From: Methanosarcina barkeri str. Wiesmoor
GTDB lineage: Archaea > Halobacteriota > Methanosarcinia > Methanosarcinales > Methanosarcinaceae
DNA: 64,000 bases
NCBI RefSeq assembly: GCF_000969985.1
Contig: NZ_CP009526.1
Span: 3,844,001-3,908,000 of the forward strand
Direction of reading: 5' to 3'
Shown here: positions 18,872 to 31,819 of the stretch, piece by piece
How positions within the stretch are numbered: position 1 is the first letter of the stretch
How the letters are laid out: each line of letters begins with the position of its first letter
The notes under the pieces: generated by a model
Database searches by the model: none
Told to the model about the DNA's origin: nothing
Seen by the model: the letters and a program-made list of their open reading frames with translations, nothing else
Position numbers and translations under genes: made by a program

Positions 18872-19529
18872 TTTGATATCAACTCGAATACTTTTCTATG
18901 CCTCTATACTATTATAGTACTCCGAAGAGCTAATAAAATTAACCCCATAAACCAGGAAAAAATATTCGACTGCGAAAGGCTCATCTTTTTCTTGAAGCTG
19001 AGAAAGATCTTCTAAAAACCATGTCTTTAAGCTGTTTATGGGGTAACTATCTGCCAGGTTTCATTTCAGGGATTCAGATAATCGTTATATTCAGATATTT
19101 AATGTAACAATGTATAAGTCCTGTGGGACATCATATAAGTGTAAAATATTTATATGAGTAGCCAAATAGGTTACTTGTTATTTGAGATATGTTTGAATTA
19201 ACGGTTGTGTAATATAACATATAACAAGCTTTCTAAAGATTCTAATATTAGAATTTTGAGGTTGCATTTCTTATAGTACACACGAAGGTCTGATCTAAAA
19301 GAGAAAGCTAATATATTAGGTAAATAATATAAAACTTATAATTATTGAATGAAACGTATTTTCAAACTGTTTGAAAATCTATCAATGATGATGAGTAGAT
19401 TACCTGACTAATATATTTATGTATTAAATATATACGTATTAAAACTTAAATTGTACAGCAATATTAATGTCGGTAATACAGCAGCTAACGACTTAAAAAT
19501 GTAGTGCCTAAATAAGGTAGTTTCAGAGT
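18872..19529. other. Long AT-rich intergenic region
   Basis: About 660 bp between the divergent AAA ATPase and a small-protein gene. TATA-like runs occur near 18905-18920 (for the ATPase) and around 19410-19445 (for the small gene). No element or tRNA was found; an unrecognised regulatory RNA cannot be excluded. Confidence 0.35.
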
Positions 19530-19727
19530 ATGATTTTTATGTTTACTATGGAGAACACGGAAGGTTTCGACCAGAAAACTCTTGATAAGATGAATGCTGA
19601 AGTCAAGAAAACTATGAGCAAGTACGATTCTAAATCGAAAAATTACAAAAAGTTATTCGAACAGGTTGAAGACCAAATTTTCGACAAATATTGTTCAGAG
19701 GTATTCAGGCCCTCTCTCAAACTTTGA
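19530..19727 (+). CDS. Small charged protein, 65 residues, unknown function
   Basis: From the ATG at 19530, with AAGGTAG 9 nt upstream; an ATG at 19548 (MENTEGFDQ) is possible but has no ribosome site. The protein is hydrophilic and helical, rich in Lys and Glu (KTLDKMNAEVKKTMSKYDSK, then KKLFEQVEDQIFDKYC), without membrane segment or known motif. Its reality is supported by the ribosome site and by the strong hairpin terminator directly after the stop. The family is not recognised. Confidence 0.6.
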   Translation: MIFMFTMENTEGFDQKTLDKMNAEVKKTMSKYDSKSKNYKKLFEQVEDQIFDKYCSEVFRPSLKL

Positions 19728-19730
19728 TAA

Positions 19731-19782
19731 TTTATCTGAAGGATTTAACCGCTACTTAAATCCTTCAGATAAATTCTTTTTT
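19731..19782 (+). terminator. Perfect 18-bp hairpin followed by T-run
   Basis: TTTATCTGAAGGATTTAA (19731-19748) pairs perfectly with 19756-19773 across a 7-nt loop and is followed by TTCTTTTTTTATTTTA. It starts 3 nt after the stop of the small-protein gene. This is an unusually strong intrinsic-type terminator for an archaeon. Confidence 0.8.
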
Positions 19783-20094
19783 TATTTTATTCTGCTTGAT
19801 ATATCCCTATTCATCAGCTGATGTTATTATATTCCTTTAATTTAGTAACTCTTTACTAACCGTTTCCTTTTTGTAAGTCCTAATTTTCATCAGGTGTCTT
19901 TTTTGACGATTACCCATGAGTCTTCAGTCTCAATTTTGGAGGTATTAAGTTATTTCATCAGATTTTCATTTGCCTTTCCATTATCCTGCCGCACAAAACA
20001 CCTGGTTACCAACCATGAAAGAAGAGAAGAACAACGTAACATGAAATAAGCAGAAAAAAAATATAAAAAGAGAATGTTCAGAGCAATATATAAG

Positions 20095-20236
20095 GAGTTT
20101 ATCCCAAAACCAGCTTTATACTCAAAATTGATAGAAGTTTCAGAATAATTCCCTGTGATCAAAACGTGCTCAAAAACTCATTGATTATTCTGAATTCCAA
20201 ATTCGGAAAAGCAGTTTTGAGATATGGGATAGGCTC
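20095..20236 (+). repeat. MITE-like element, family 1, copy B
   Basis: 142 bp. It starts GAGTTTATCCCAAAACCAG and ends GATATGGGATAGGCTC, imperfect inverted repeats, with the shared ACTCATTGATTATTCTGAAT core. It is about 12 bp longer than the other copies because of an insertion around 20161-20170. It lies 100 bp beyond the 3' end of the rRNA operon. Confidence 0.75.
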
Positions 20237-20335
20237 AATTACTACATAAAGTCAGATTAGAAAAACAATATAAAATCAGTATCAAAAATAAGTTACAAAA
20301 AACAGATTAGTGAAAGTAAGGTATTATAAGGTGAG

Positions 20336-20454
20336 TATGGCAGCGATCCAGAGTTCCCGAAGGCTCGCACACTTCAGTACAGTAAGGAACGCGGGCAGGC
20401 TTATCTACTGTGTTCGGGATGGGTACAGGAGTTACACTGCCGCTATGGCCGCCA
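20336..20454 (-). rRNA. rrf: 5S ribosomal RNA
   Basis: Read on the minus strand, the RNA has the archaeal 5S pattern (CCCATCCCGAACACAG, GCCTGCCCGCGT, TACTGTACTGAAGTG). Terminal bases TGGCGG and CTGCCA can pair as helix I. It lies about 50 bp beyond the 23S gene in the same operon. Ends are set from helix I and may be off by a few bases. Confidence 0.9.
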
Positions 20455-20504
20455 AACTCTACCTATAAATGGGATTGTGGAAAAATGAAGTCATGTACAG
20501 TGCT

Positions 20505-23465
<2,961 letters not shown>

Positions 23466-23646
23466 ACAGCACTTATACATGACTTCATGTACCTGCGTGT
23501 CAACGCAGGCAATCCGCCCTTCCCCGAAAATTTACTTTCCGGGTGCATTTGATGAGTTAGAATTGATCATTAGATTATGATCGATGATTTAAATGGTGAG
23601 GATTTTGTTCGGTTTATCGGCATCTGGGTGGTGAGTTTTTTTGCTT
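23466..23646 (-). other. 16S-23S spacer without tRNA; processing-stem strands
   Basis: Only about 180 bp. No tRNA-Ala or other tRNA can be folded here, although many euryarchaeal operons carry tRNA-Ala at this place. The 3' strand of the 16S processing stem (23598-23640) pairs with 25229-25270 upstream of 16S, and the 5' strand of the 23S stem lies at 23459-23490; these are expected bulge-helix-bulge substrates of the splicing endonuclease. Confidence 0.7.
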
Positions 23647-25123
<1,477 letters not shown>

Positions 25124-25354
25124 TTGTTAATGTATCGCACACTTCAAAATAAAGGTCTTGGTCGCAGAAACTTGCACTAACAACTATCAATTCAGTTATT
25201 TTCGTTTCGCGATGATATGTTATGAAAAACTCTCACCGCCCAGAATTAACCGAACCGACAAAATCCTCGTCAGACAGGAAAAAACTCCTGACTCCATTAT
25301 TAATGAATCGTAATTGCTGCATTTATGATGCAGGAAATTATAGTTATGTGCTCA

Positions 25355-25643
25355 TAGTATTTAAAGGTATCTATTTCCTTTTGAACAAGAAAGAAACCTA
25401 GATAAGATGACTATGAGAAAAACCGTCCAGCACAATAAATTCATGCTGAAGCAGGGAACACATATACATCATTTTTAGTATATAAAGCTTTTTGTTCAGG
25501 AAGATTTGGGAAAAACAAACTAAACAAATAATGAAAATCTGTTTTGTAAAATCCCTGAATTTCACTCTCGAATTACAAATTCAAGAGCGATCCGCACTTG
25601 TTTTGCGCGTGGAACATACAAAGGAATATCCAATATATATACC
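25355..25643 (-). promoter_or_regulatory. Three spaced TATA-like boxes upstream of the rRNA operon
   Basis: On the minus strand: GGTATATATATTGG (25630-25643), AAGCTTTATATACTAAA (25474-25490) and ACCTTTAAATACT (25355-25367). The spacing is about 155 and 120 bp. The second matches the methanogen rRNA/tRNA consensus TTTATATA especially well. The arrangement suggests tandem promoters driving 16S-23S-5S; use of each is inferred. Confidence 0.5.
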
Positions 25644-25774
25644 TGTCGCCTGTTCAATTACTTAGAAAAAAATAATAGTAAGAAGAGATAAAAAGAAAAT
25701 AAAAAAGCGCAGCATTAAAATAATAGCAGAAAGTTGAAAGCTGCAAGACAAATAACCTTAAAACTCGAAAAAAC

Positions 25775-25786
25775 GATATATAAAGG
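25775..25786 (+). promoter_or_regulatory. TATA box for the aIF1A operon
   Basis: GATATATAAAGG preceded by A-rich sequence. Initiation about 25 nt downstream would leave a leader of roughly 40 nt before the GAGGT ribosome site of aIF1A. Confidence 0.45.
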
Positions 25787-25848
25787 ATTTAATGTATAAA
25801 AATAAAAGATATAACTATAATATAAGCTACATATAATGAGGTATCAAA

Positions 25849-26178
25849 CTGGCAGACTTAAAGAAACCTACATCCAAAGCCAAGCCTACAACGGGAGAAA
25901 CCGTTACAAGAGTACGCACACCGCGCAGGGAGAATAACGAGATCCTGGCAACCGTTGAGAGTCTACTGGGTGCAAACCGGCTAAGGCTCCGTTGCATGGA
26001 TGGGGTCGTTCGTATGGGAAGGATTCCAGGTTCAATGAAGAAAAAAACCTGGATAAGAGAAGGAGATGTCGTTATTGTCGTGCCCTGGGAGTTCCAGAAC
26101 GAAAAAGCAGACGTGATCTGGAAATATACAAGGCCGCAGGTAGACTGGCTTGAAAGAAAAGGATACCTGAAAGGATAA
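25849..26178 (+). CDS. Translation initiation factor aIF1A, apparent CTG start
   Basis: 109 residues: (M)[19 protein letters not shown], then the S1-like OB fold ([35 protein letters not shown]) and a C-terminal [12 protein letters not shown]. aIF1A binds the 30S A site during initiation. In this frame a TGA lies at 25837-25839 and no ATG, GTG or TTG follows until the internal ATG at 25996, which would remove nearly half of the OB fold. The codon before GCA GAC is CTG at 25849, with GAGGT 7 nt upstream, so CTG is the likely start. First gene of an operon with rio1 and a KH protein; the gap to rio1 is 2 bp. Confidence 0.88.
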   Translation: MADLKKPTSKAKPTTGETVTRVRTPRRENNEILATVESLLGANRLRLRCMDGVVRMGRIPGSMKKKTWIREGDVVIVVPWEFQNEKADVIWKYTRPQVDWLERKGYLKG

Positions 26179-26180
26179 AT

Positions 26181-26963
26181 ATGGGAATGGATCAGGAAAA
26201 GAAGATAAGGCGCATCGATAGCGCTAAAGATAAATCTCGGGCCAGGGTGAAGGACTCCGAGCGGCTGAAAGTAGAAGAAAACGTATTCGACGTACCTACC
26301 CTCAAAATTCTATATACTCTCTCCAACAAAGGCATAATAAAAGCAATGGGAGGAGCTATCAGTACTGGGAAAGAAGCAAACGTATTCTACGCCGAAGGTC
26401 CAGACAAAGAACTAGCTGTAAAAATATACAGGATTACAAGCAGCACCTTCAGGGCCATGGATGCCTACATTATGAAGGACCCTCGCTTCACAAACATTCG
26501 AAATAACAAGCGAGACATTATTTTTGCGTGGACACGCAAGGAACTTCAGAATCTGAAACGTGCGAAAAGTGCAGGAGTACGGGTTCCAGAGCCTATACTT
26601 GCCGAAAAGAATATTCTTATTATGGAATTTATGGGAGAAAAAGAGAGACCTTACCCGCTCCTTAAAAACACGCATCTTGAAAACGAAGAAGCAAAGAATA
26701 TTTTTGATGCCATCGTTGAATACATGCGTCTCCTATATAAAAAAGCAAATCTTGTACATGCCGATCTAAGTGAATACAATATCCTGCTCGACCCGAATAA
26801 CCTGACTCCCATATTCATTGATATGGGACAATCCGTAACCCTGGAGCATCCTAATGCCCGGGAGTTCCTTTACAGGGACGTGAAAAATATACTCAGGTTC
26901 TTCAGCCGCTATGGGATAAAGGACAAACCTGAAGAGCTATTTAAAAAAATACAGGCGGAATAA
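26181..26963 (+). CDS. rio1: RIO1-type serine/threonine protein kinase
   Basis: 260 residues, start ATG at 26181 with AAAGGATAAAT upstream. RIO1 kinases act in late 40S/30S subunit maturation. Seen: STGKEANVFYAEG nucleotide loop (the RIO1 signature), catalytic lysine in ELAVKIYR, hinge near LIMEFMGE, catalytic loop HADLSEYNILLD, and metal-binding IDMGQSV. The STGKEANV motif separates it from RIO2, which has a GxGKES loop and a winged-helix N-terminus. Placed between aIF1A and the KH protein, both also ribosome-linked. Confidence 0.95.
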   Translation: MGMDQEKKIRRIDSAKDKSRARVKDSERLKVEENVFDVPTLKILYTLSNKGIIKAMGGAISTGKEANVFYAEGPDKELAVKIYRITSSTFRAMDAYIMKDPRFTNIRNNKRDIIFAWTRKELQNLKRAKSAGVRVPEPILAEKNILIMEFMGEKERPYPLLKNTHLENEEAKNIFDAIVEYMRLLYKKANLVHADLSEYNILLDPNNLTPIFIDMGQSVTLEHPNAREFLYRDVKNILRFFSRYGIKDKPEELFKKIQAE

Positions 26964-26964
26964 C

Positions 26965-27513
26965 ATGACTCAATATGTCAAAATCCCCAAAGAAAGAGTC
27001 GGAGTAATCATAGGCCCGAAAGGAGAAACAAAAAAGCTTATCGAAGACAAAACTGCGTGCCAGCTTGAAATCGATAGCGAAAGCGGAAAGATAGATATTA
27101 CCTGTGAAGAAAACCCATTAAAAGAGTTCAGAGTGCTCGAAACTCTGAAAGCGATAGGAAGAGGGTTCAGTCCTGAAAAAGCTCTTGAACTTCTGGCAGA
27201 CGATATGCTTATGCTTGATATCATCGATCTTTCCGACGTTGCTAATACCCCAAAAGAGCTTCAGCGGATAAAGGGTCGGATAATAGGAAGAAACGGAAAA
27301 ACCAGAGAACTTGCAGAAACCCTGATAAACGTTAAGATCTCAGTCTACGGAAAAACCGTATCCATACTTGGGCACCCTGAGCAGAACACTGTAATTCGGA
27401 CAGCTATAAGGATGCTGCTCGATGGAGCTACACATGGTGCAGTCTACAAGTTCCTGGAAAAAAAGCATCAGGAACTCCTACATTCCCAGCTTGACTCAGT
27501 TGACTTTTATTAA
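26965..27513 (+). CDS. Archaeal KH-domain ribosome-biogenesis protein (Dim2/Krr1-like)
   Basis: 182 residues with two KH domains: KH1 ~1-60 with GPKGETKK in the GxxG loop, and KH2 ~85-155 with GRIIGRNGKTRELAE. The family corresponds to eukaryotic Pno1/Dim2, which binds the 3' region of small-subunit rRNA; in archaea it is also reported to interact with aIF2 alpha. It starts 1 bp after rio1, with GGCGG upstream, so it is translated from the same message. Confidence 0.92.
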   Translation: MTQYVKIPKERVGVIIGPKGETKKLIEDKTACQLEIDSESGKIDITCEENPLKEFRVLETLKAIGRGFSPEKALELLADDMLMLDIIDLSDVANTPKELQRIKGRIIGRNGKTRELAETLINVKISVYGKTVSILGHPEQNTVIRTAIRMLLDGATHGAVYKFLEKKHQELLHSQLDSVDFY

Positions 27514-27629
27514 GAGAAGAATATGAAATTCACAGAGCCTTAGAATATTACATAAGTATTTCAAGGCCCTTATGATGTTACTCAACTTTTCTGGAAAACT
27601 GATTTTCAGCTTTTCCGTTTTTGCTAAAC

Positions 27630-27699
27630 CTTCTCACTCAAAGTTTTTCACTCAAAGTTTCTCACTCAAAGTTTCTCACTCAAAGTTTTTCACTCAAAG
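27630..27699. repeat. Five tandem copies of a 14-bp repeat
   Basis: Units of TTTCTCACTCAAAG or TTTTTCACTCAAAG follow each other without spacers between the convergent KH and pyrC genes. The last unit runs into a hairpin. The repeat lies in the 3' untranslated region of both transcripts. Confidence 0.85.
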
Positions 27700-27717
27700 C
27701 TTCTCACGAAGCTTTTT
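27696..27717 (+). terminator. Hairpin between convergent KH and pyrC genes
   Basis: AAAGCTTC (27696-27703), loop TCAC, GAAGCTTT (27708-27715), followed by TT. An 8-bp perfect stem, roughly symmetric, so it could serve both directions. It lies 180 bp after the KH stop and 12 bp after the pyrC stop. Confidence 0.5.
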
Positions 27718-27728
27718 CAAAATTCTTT

Positions 27729-29135
27729 TTAGTCCTGAGTTTCGCCAGCCTCTTCCAGGTCTTCTTCGTCCTCTTCGAATCGTTCTCCTCTGCCTTCGAG
27801 GAAGTTACCCCGCCCAGGTTTTGCATTAATTGATTCCTCAATCCAGATTACTTCACCCCTGGAGAGAGTATACTCAGGAAAAACTCCTTCCATGCCTTCA
27901 AAGGGAGTCCAGCCCGCTTTACTGTGCAAAAACTCAGCCTTTATAGGGCGAAGCTCGCGGGGATTTACAATAATCAGGTCTGCATCAAAACCTACCTCAA
28001 GCCTTCCTTTGGCTTTGCGATCCAGCCCAAAGGCTTTTGCCGGATTCCAGCTTGTAAGCATGATCATCTGGGAAAGAGGCAGGATGTTTTTTCTCACTGC
28101 AGCAAGCATAAGAGGCATGAGGGTCTCAACTCCGGGCACTCCTGAAGGAGCAGCTCTTATATCAACATCTTTTTCAGATTCCAGATGTGGGGCATGATCC
28201 GAGGCTACCATATCAATAGTGCCATCATTAATTCCATTCATGAGAGCTTTAATACTGTGACTTCCCCTAAGAGGAGGATTCATTTTTCCAAAAGACCGGA
28301 GTTTTTCCCAATCTCGTGTAGAAAGGAAAAGGTGATGAGGAGTAACTTCACAGGTGAAAAGTGGTTCTTTATTCTCTCTTCTTGCAAGATATTTTTCCTT
28401 TCGTATGATACCTGTAGCTTCAAGCGTGCTAATGTGGCAAAGATGAGCCCTTACTTGCAGTTTGGAAACAAGTTCCAGGGCTTTTTGAACAGCAACCGAC
28501 TCACATGCATTTGGGCGTACCCTTGAATGATACTCATAGGAAATGTCCCCTTTTAACAGCCCTTCCAGCTCAAGGCGCATTTTCTCATCTTCGGCATGAA
28601 TGGTTGCAAGTGCACCAAGACGTCTAATTTCGGCAAGTGCTTCATCAAAAGTCTCCTCATTAATATTTAGCCCGCCTGTAGACTCGGCCATGAAAATTTC
28701 CCCAAAAGCAGTAACCCCCAATTTCCAGAGTTCTTCTAATTTATCAATATTGCCTGTTACCCCGCCATTGATTCCAAAATCAACAATAGACTTTCTCCTT
28801 GCAAGTATAAGTTTTTGTTCAAATGTCCGCCTATCTGTCGTAGGAGGCACTGTATTAGGCTGGTCGATGACAGTAGTAACTCCTCCAGCAGCCGCTGCAC
28901 ACGATCCCGTATACCAGTTTTCCTTTGAGGTCATCCCGGGTTCCCTGAAATGGACATGTACGTCAATCCCAGCAGGCAAGGTAAGAGCTCCACCCGCATC
29001 AATTATCATGTCCGAGCTTGAAACCCTGAGATCTTTTCCTATTTTAGTAACTTTACCGTCCTCAATAATAATCTCGGCAGACTGAAGCGAATTATTGTAG
29101 TAAATCCTTGTATTTTTAATAAGAATATCAGGCAT
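27729..29135 (-). CDS. pyrC: Dihydroorotase
   Basis: 468 residues, class I size. The enzyme closes carbamoyl-aspartate to dihydroorotate in pyrimidine synthesis. Metal ligands: DVHVHFREPG (His60, His62), IHAEDE (~178), LCHIS (~235), and ASDHAPH (~305) with the catalytic Asp; the substrate loop MNPPLR is present. At the place of the lysine that is carbamylated in most class I enzymes, the sequence reads GEIFMAEST (Glu146). An unusual acidic tail (EEDEEDLEEAGE) ends the protein. No ribosome site is seen at the ATG, suggesting a leaderless or short-leader message. Confidence 0.9.
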   Translation of the reverse strand: MPDILIKNTRIYYNNSLQSAEIIIEDGKVTKIGKDLRVSSSDMIIDAGGALTLPAGIDVHVHFREPGMTSKENWYTGSCAAAAGGVTTVIDQPNTVPPTTDRRTFEQKLILARRKSIVDFGINGGVTGNIDKLEELWKLGVTAFGEIFMAESTGGLNINEETFDEALAEIRRLGALATIHAEDEKMRLELEGLLKGDISYEYHSRVRPNACESVAVQKALELVSKLQVRAHLCHISTLEATGIIRKEKYLARRENKEPLFTCEVTPHHLFLSTRDWEKLRSFGKMNPPLRGSHSIKALMNGINDGTIDMVASDHAPHLESEKDVDIRAAPSGVPGVETLMPLMLAAVRKNILPLSQMIMLTSWNPAKAFGLDRKAKGRLEVGFDADLIIVNPRELRPIKAEFLHSKAGWTPFEGMEGVFPEYTLSRGEVIWIEESINAKPGRGNFLEGRGERFEEDEEDLEEAGETQD

Positions 29136-29405
29136 GGGCGTCTATATGCTTATAAACGTACTTAAAACCTGACATCAAGGAGAACAGTAAATGGTCTGAA
29201 GAGAAAAAGAAATATTCAGAGAAAAAACATCTAAAGCGTGAAAACGACATCAGAGAACTAAAGAAAAAAAACAGAAATGGAAAAAAGATAGGAGAAAGAT
29301 AGGAAAAATGGAGATCAGAGAAAGAGATGGAGATAAGAAAGAAAAAGGAAAGATAAGAGAAATGGAGATGAGATGAGAGAGAAAAAGAAAAGATAAAAAG
29401 TCTTT
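29136..29405. other. Purine-rich intergenic region between phoU and pyrC
   Basis: 270 bp. From 29200 to 29398 the plus strand is almost all A and G, with repeated GAGAAA/GGAGAT words, giving a pyrimidine-rich RNA downstream of phoU on the minus strand. It probably contributes U-rich termination for phoU. No gene or stable hairpin seen. Confidence 0.45.
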
Positions 29406-30056
29406 TCAGTTCAGTTTGACTCTCTCAGCCGTGGATAGATAAACCACACTTTCACAGATATTACAGCAGTGGTCTGCAATTCTTTCAAGGTAACGGATCA
29501 GGAAAAGTAAATTTGTAGCTCTCGAGATGATAGTTGTATCTTTTGCCATCATTTCAATCAGCTCAACCCAGACTGCATAAAAGAGTTTATCAACCTCTTC
29601 ATCCCTTCGTGCTGCTGTTCTTGCAAGTTCGACATCCTGAGTCTCAAAAGCCTTGAGGGAATTCTCAAGCATAAATGCAGCGGCATCCGCCATTTTTTTC
29701 GTATCAATAAGTGGTTTTACATATCCGCCCTCTATTCTTCCCGGAATTTTGGCGATATTTATTGATAATCCCACAATTCTCCTCAGATCTGCCGTGATCT
29801 TCAGAGTAGATACTACAAACCGGAGATCACTGGCCATAGGCTGCTGAAGCGCAAGCAGATCAAAAACCGAGACCTCAATGCCTTCCTCAAGTTTATCCAC
29901 TTCGGGCTCAAGGGCCAGTGTCTTTTCAGCAAGCTTGACATCGAGATCCATAACTGAAGCCATTGAGTCTCTGAAAATCAGCTCTACCATTTCTCCAAGA
30001 GAAAGTACAGACTCCTTAAGTAGATCCAGCTGCTTTACATATTGTTCTCGAGTCAT
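29406..30056 (-). CDS. phoU: Phosphate transport regulator PhoU
   Basis: 216 residues in two three-helix PhoU repeats. Conserved metal-site segments are visible (EPEVDKLEE near 50 and RRDEEVDKLFY near 150), plus YLERIADHCCNICE near the C-terminus. PhoU acts with PstB/PstSCA to restrain phosphate uptake. It is the last gene of the pst operon, 5 bp after pstB, with GGTGA before the ATG. Confidence 0.93.
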   Translation of the reverse strand: MTREQYVKQLDLLKESVLSLGEMVELIFRDSMASVMDLDVKLAEKTLALEPEVDKLEEGIEVSVFDLLALQQPMASDLRFVVSTLKITADLRRIVGLSINIAKIPGRIEGGYVKPLIDTKKMADAAAFMLENSLKAFETQDVELARTAARRDEEVDKLFYAVWVELIEMMAKDTTIISRATNLLFLIRYLERIADHCCNICESVVYLSTAERVKLN

Positions 30057-30061
30057 TTAAA

Positions 30062-30838
30062 TCACCCAAACCTGCCTGTAATATAATCCTCAGTACTCTT
30101 TTCCCTTGGATTTTGAAAAATCTGCCTGGTCTGGTCGAACTCAATCAACTCCCCCATAAGGAAAAATCCGGTATAGTCTGAGATCCTCGCTGCCTGTTGC
30201 ATATTATGAGTTACGATTACTATAGTGTAATCTTTTTTAAGTTCCATGGTCAGATCTTCAATCCGTAAGGTGGAAATCGGATCAAGAGCGCTTGTGGGTT
30301 CATCAAAAAGAATAGTTTTTGGTTTTACTGCCAGGGTTCTGGCAATGCAAAGTCTTTGTTGCTGTCCGCCACTCAGAGAAAGAGCAGGAGACTTAAGCCT
30401 GTCTGAAACTTCATCCCAGATCGCAGCCGAACGAAGGGCCTGTTCAACAACGCCGTCAAGATCTTTCTTGTTTGCGCCATGTATACGCGGCCCGTACGCG
30501 ACATTATCATAAATCGACATAGGAAAAGGATTGGGTTTTTGGAAAACCATGCCCACATTTTTTCTAAGTTCAACAGCATCCACATCTGGCTCGTAGATAT
30601 CCTTACCTTCGATGGAAACCTTACCTTCGATTCTGCAGTTATTAATAAGATCATTCATCCTGTTTAAACAGCGAATAAAAGTAGACTTGCCACAGCCTGA
30701 AGGGCCTATAAGAGCAGTTATGCTGTTTTTAGGGATCTGCATGGAGACGTTCTTAAGCGCCTGTTTCTCCCCGTACCACAGATTAAGGTTTTCTATTTTT
30801 ATCTGAGGTTGAGATACGTTTTGAATACCTTCAGTCAT
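30062..30838 (-). CDS. pstB: Phosphate ABC transporter ATP-binding protein
   Basis: 258 residues. Walker [10 protein letters not shown] (~43), Q-loop [11 protein letters not shown] (the PstB-typical form), signature LSGGQQQR, Walker [14 protein letters not shown], and the switch histidine in VTHNM. It powers the PstCA channel. GAGGTT precedes the ATG. The spacing (55 bp to pstA, 5 bp to phoU) fits a single operon. Confidence 0.96.
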   Translation of the reverse strand: MTEGIQNVSQPQIKIENLNLWYGEKQALKNVSMQIPKNSITALIGPSGCGKSTFIRCLNRMNDLINNCRIEGKVSIEGKDIYEPDVDAVELRKNVGMVFQKPNPFPMSIYDNVAYGPRIHGANKKDLDGVVEQALRSAAIWDEVSDRLKSPALSLSGGQQQRLCIARTLAVKPKTILFDEPTSALDPISTLRIEDLTMELKKDYTIVIVTHNMQQAARISDYTGFFLMGELIEFDQTRQIFQNPREKSTEDYITGRFG

Positions 30839-30893
30839 TTAGGAACCTCATTATTATATAAATTCTGATAGGTCATTAGCAACAAAACTCTAG

Positions 30894-31817
30894 TTAAATT
30901 TTCAACTTGTTTCGGTAGTGCCTGCGAATCAGAACAGCTATAAGATTCAAACCGAGGACGATAATCAACAAAACCAGAGCTGTTCCATATTGAATAGACC
31001 TAGTTTTTGCAATATTTGTCCCTGCCGTTGCAAGCACGAAAAGGTGGTAAGGGAGCGCCATAAACTGAGAATAAATCGAATCAGGTAGCCTTGGTAAGAA
31101 GTAAGCCACGCCAGTAAAAAGAATCGGAGCCGTTTCCCCTGCAACCCTTCCAATACTCAGGATAGAACCTGTAATGATTCCAGGAATAGCAGCCGGCAGT
31201 ACCGCATGTCTGATTGTCTGCCATTTACTGACCCCAAGTGCAAGGGATGATTCCCGGTATTCATTAGGAACCGCAATCAATGCTTCTTCAGTGGAACGGA
31301 TAATCACTGGAATGATCAGGAGGGAAAGTGTAAGTGAGGCTGAAAGTATGGAAGGACCAAAACCAAAATATTTAACAAATAGCGCCATCCCGAAAAGTCC
31401 AAAGATCACAGAAGGAGTTCCTGCAAGATTGTTAATTGCCATTTCAATTAACCAGGTTGTGCGAGTTTCTCCTGCATACTCATTAAGGTATATAGCAGCC
31501 ATAACTCCCATAGGAAGGGCTATAATCATGGAACCTATGATAAGGTATACGGTACCCACAATCGCTGGATAGATACCTCCCTGAGTCATCATAAGTCTGG
31601 GCATTTCAGTAAGGAACTCAACGTTAATTGCACTATACCCATTGTAAATAATATAAGCAAGGATAATTAGCACAAACCCTACTACTGTTAATGCTGAGAG
31701 GCCAAGTAGTGCAAAGGCGATCTTTTCACTTGTCTTTGCATTAAATCTCATACTCAGTCCTCCCTGAGCCCTGGCCACTTTACTATCACTTTCTTTTACT
31801 TTTGTGCCTAGCTCCAT
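30894..31817 (-). CDS. pstA: Phosphate ABC transporter permease PstA
   Basis: About 307 residues with six membrane segments, after a hydrophilic N-terminus of ~30 residues. The binding-protein-dependent transport motif (EALIAVPNEYRESSLALGVSKWQTI) contacts PstB. ATG 31817 is chosen because GGTGG lies 8 nt upstream; a TTG at 31823 overlaps the pstC stop. The overlap with pstC suggests coupled translation. Confidence 0.93.
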   Translation of the reverse strand: MELGTKVKESDSKVARAQGGLSMRFNAKTSEKIAFALLGLSALTVVGFVLIILAYIIYNGYSAINVEFLTEMPRLMMTQGGIYPAIVGTVYLIIGSMIIALPMGVMAAIYLNEYAGETRTTWLIEMAINNLAGTPSVIFGLFGMALFVKYFGFGPSILSASLTLSLLIIPVIIRSTEEALIAVPNEYRESSLALGVSKWQTIRHAVLPAAIPGIITGSILSIGRVAGETAPILFTGVAYFLPRLPDSIYSQFMALPYHLFVLATAGTNIAKTRSIQYGTALVLLIIVLGLNLIAVLIRRHYRNKLKI

Positions 31818-31819
31818 GC

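Noticed and set aside
23466-23646. tRNA-Ala in the 16S-23S spacer
   Set aside because: No cloverleaf can be drawn; the spacer holds only processing-stem strands and AT-rich DNA.
27630-27699. Possible CRISPR or regulatory array of 14-bp units
   Set aside because: Directly adjacent identical units without spacers: a simple minisatellite.
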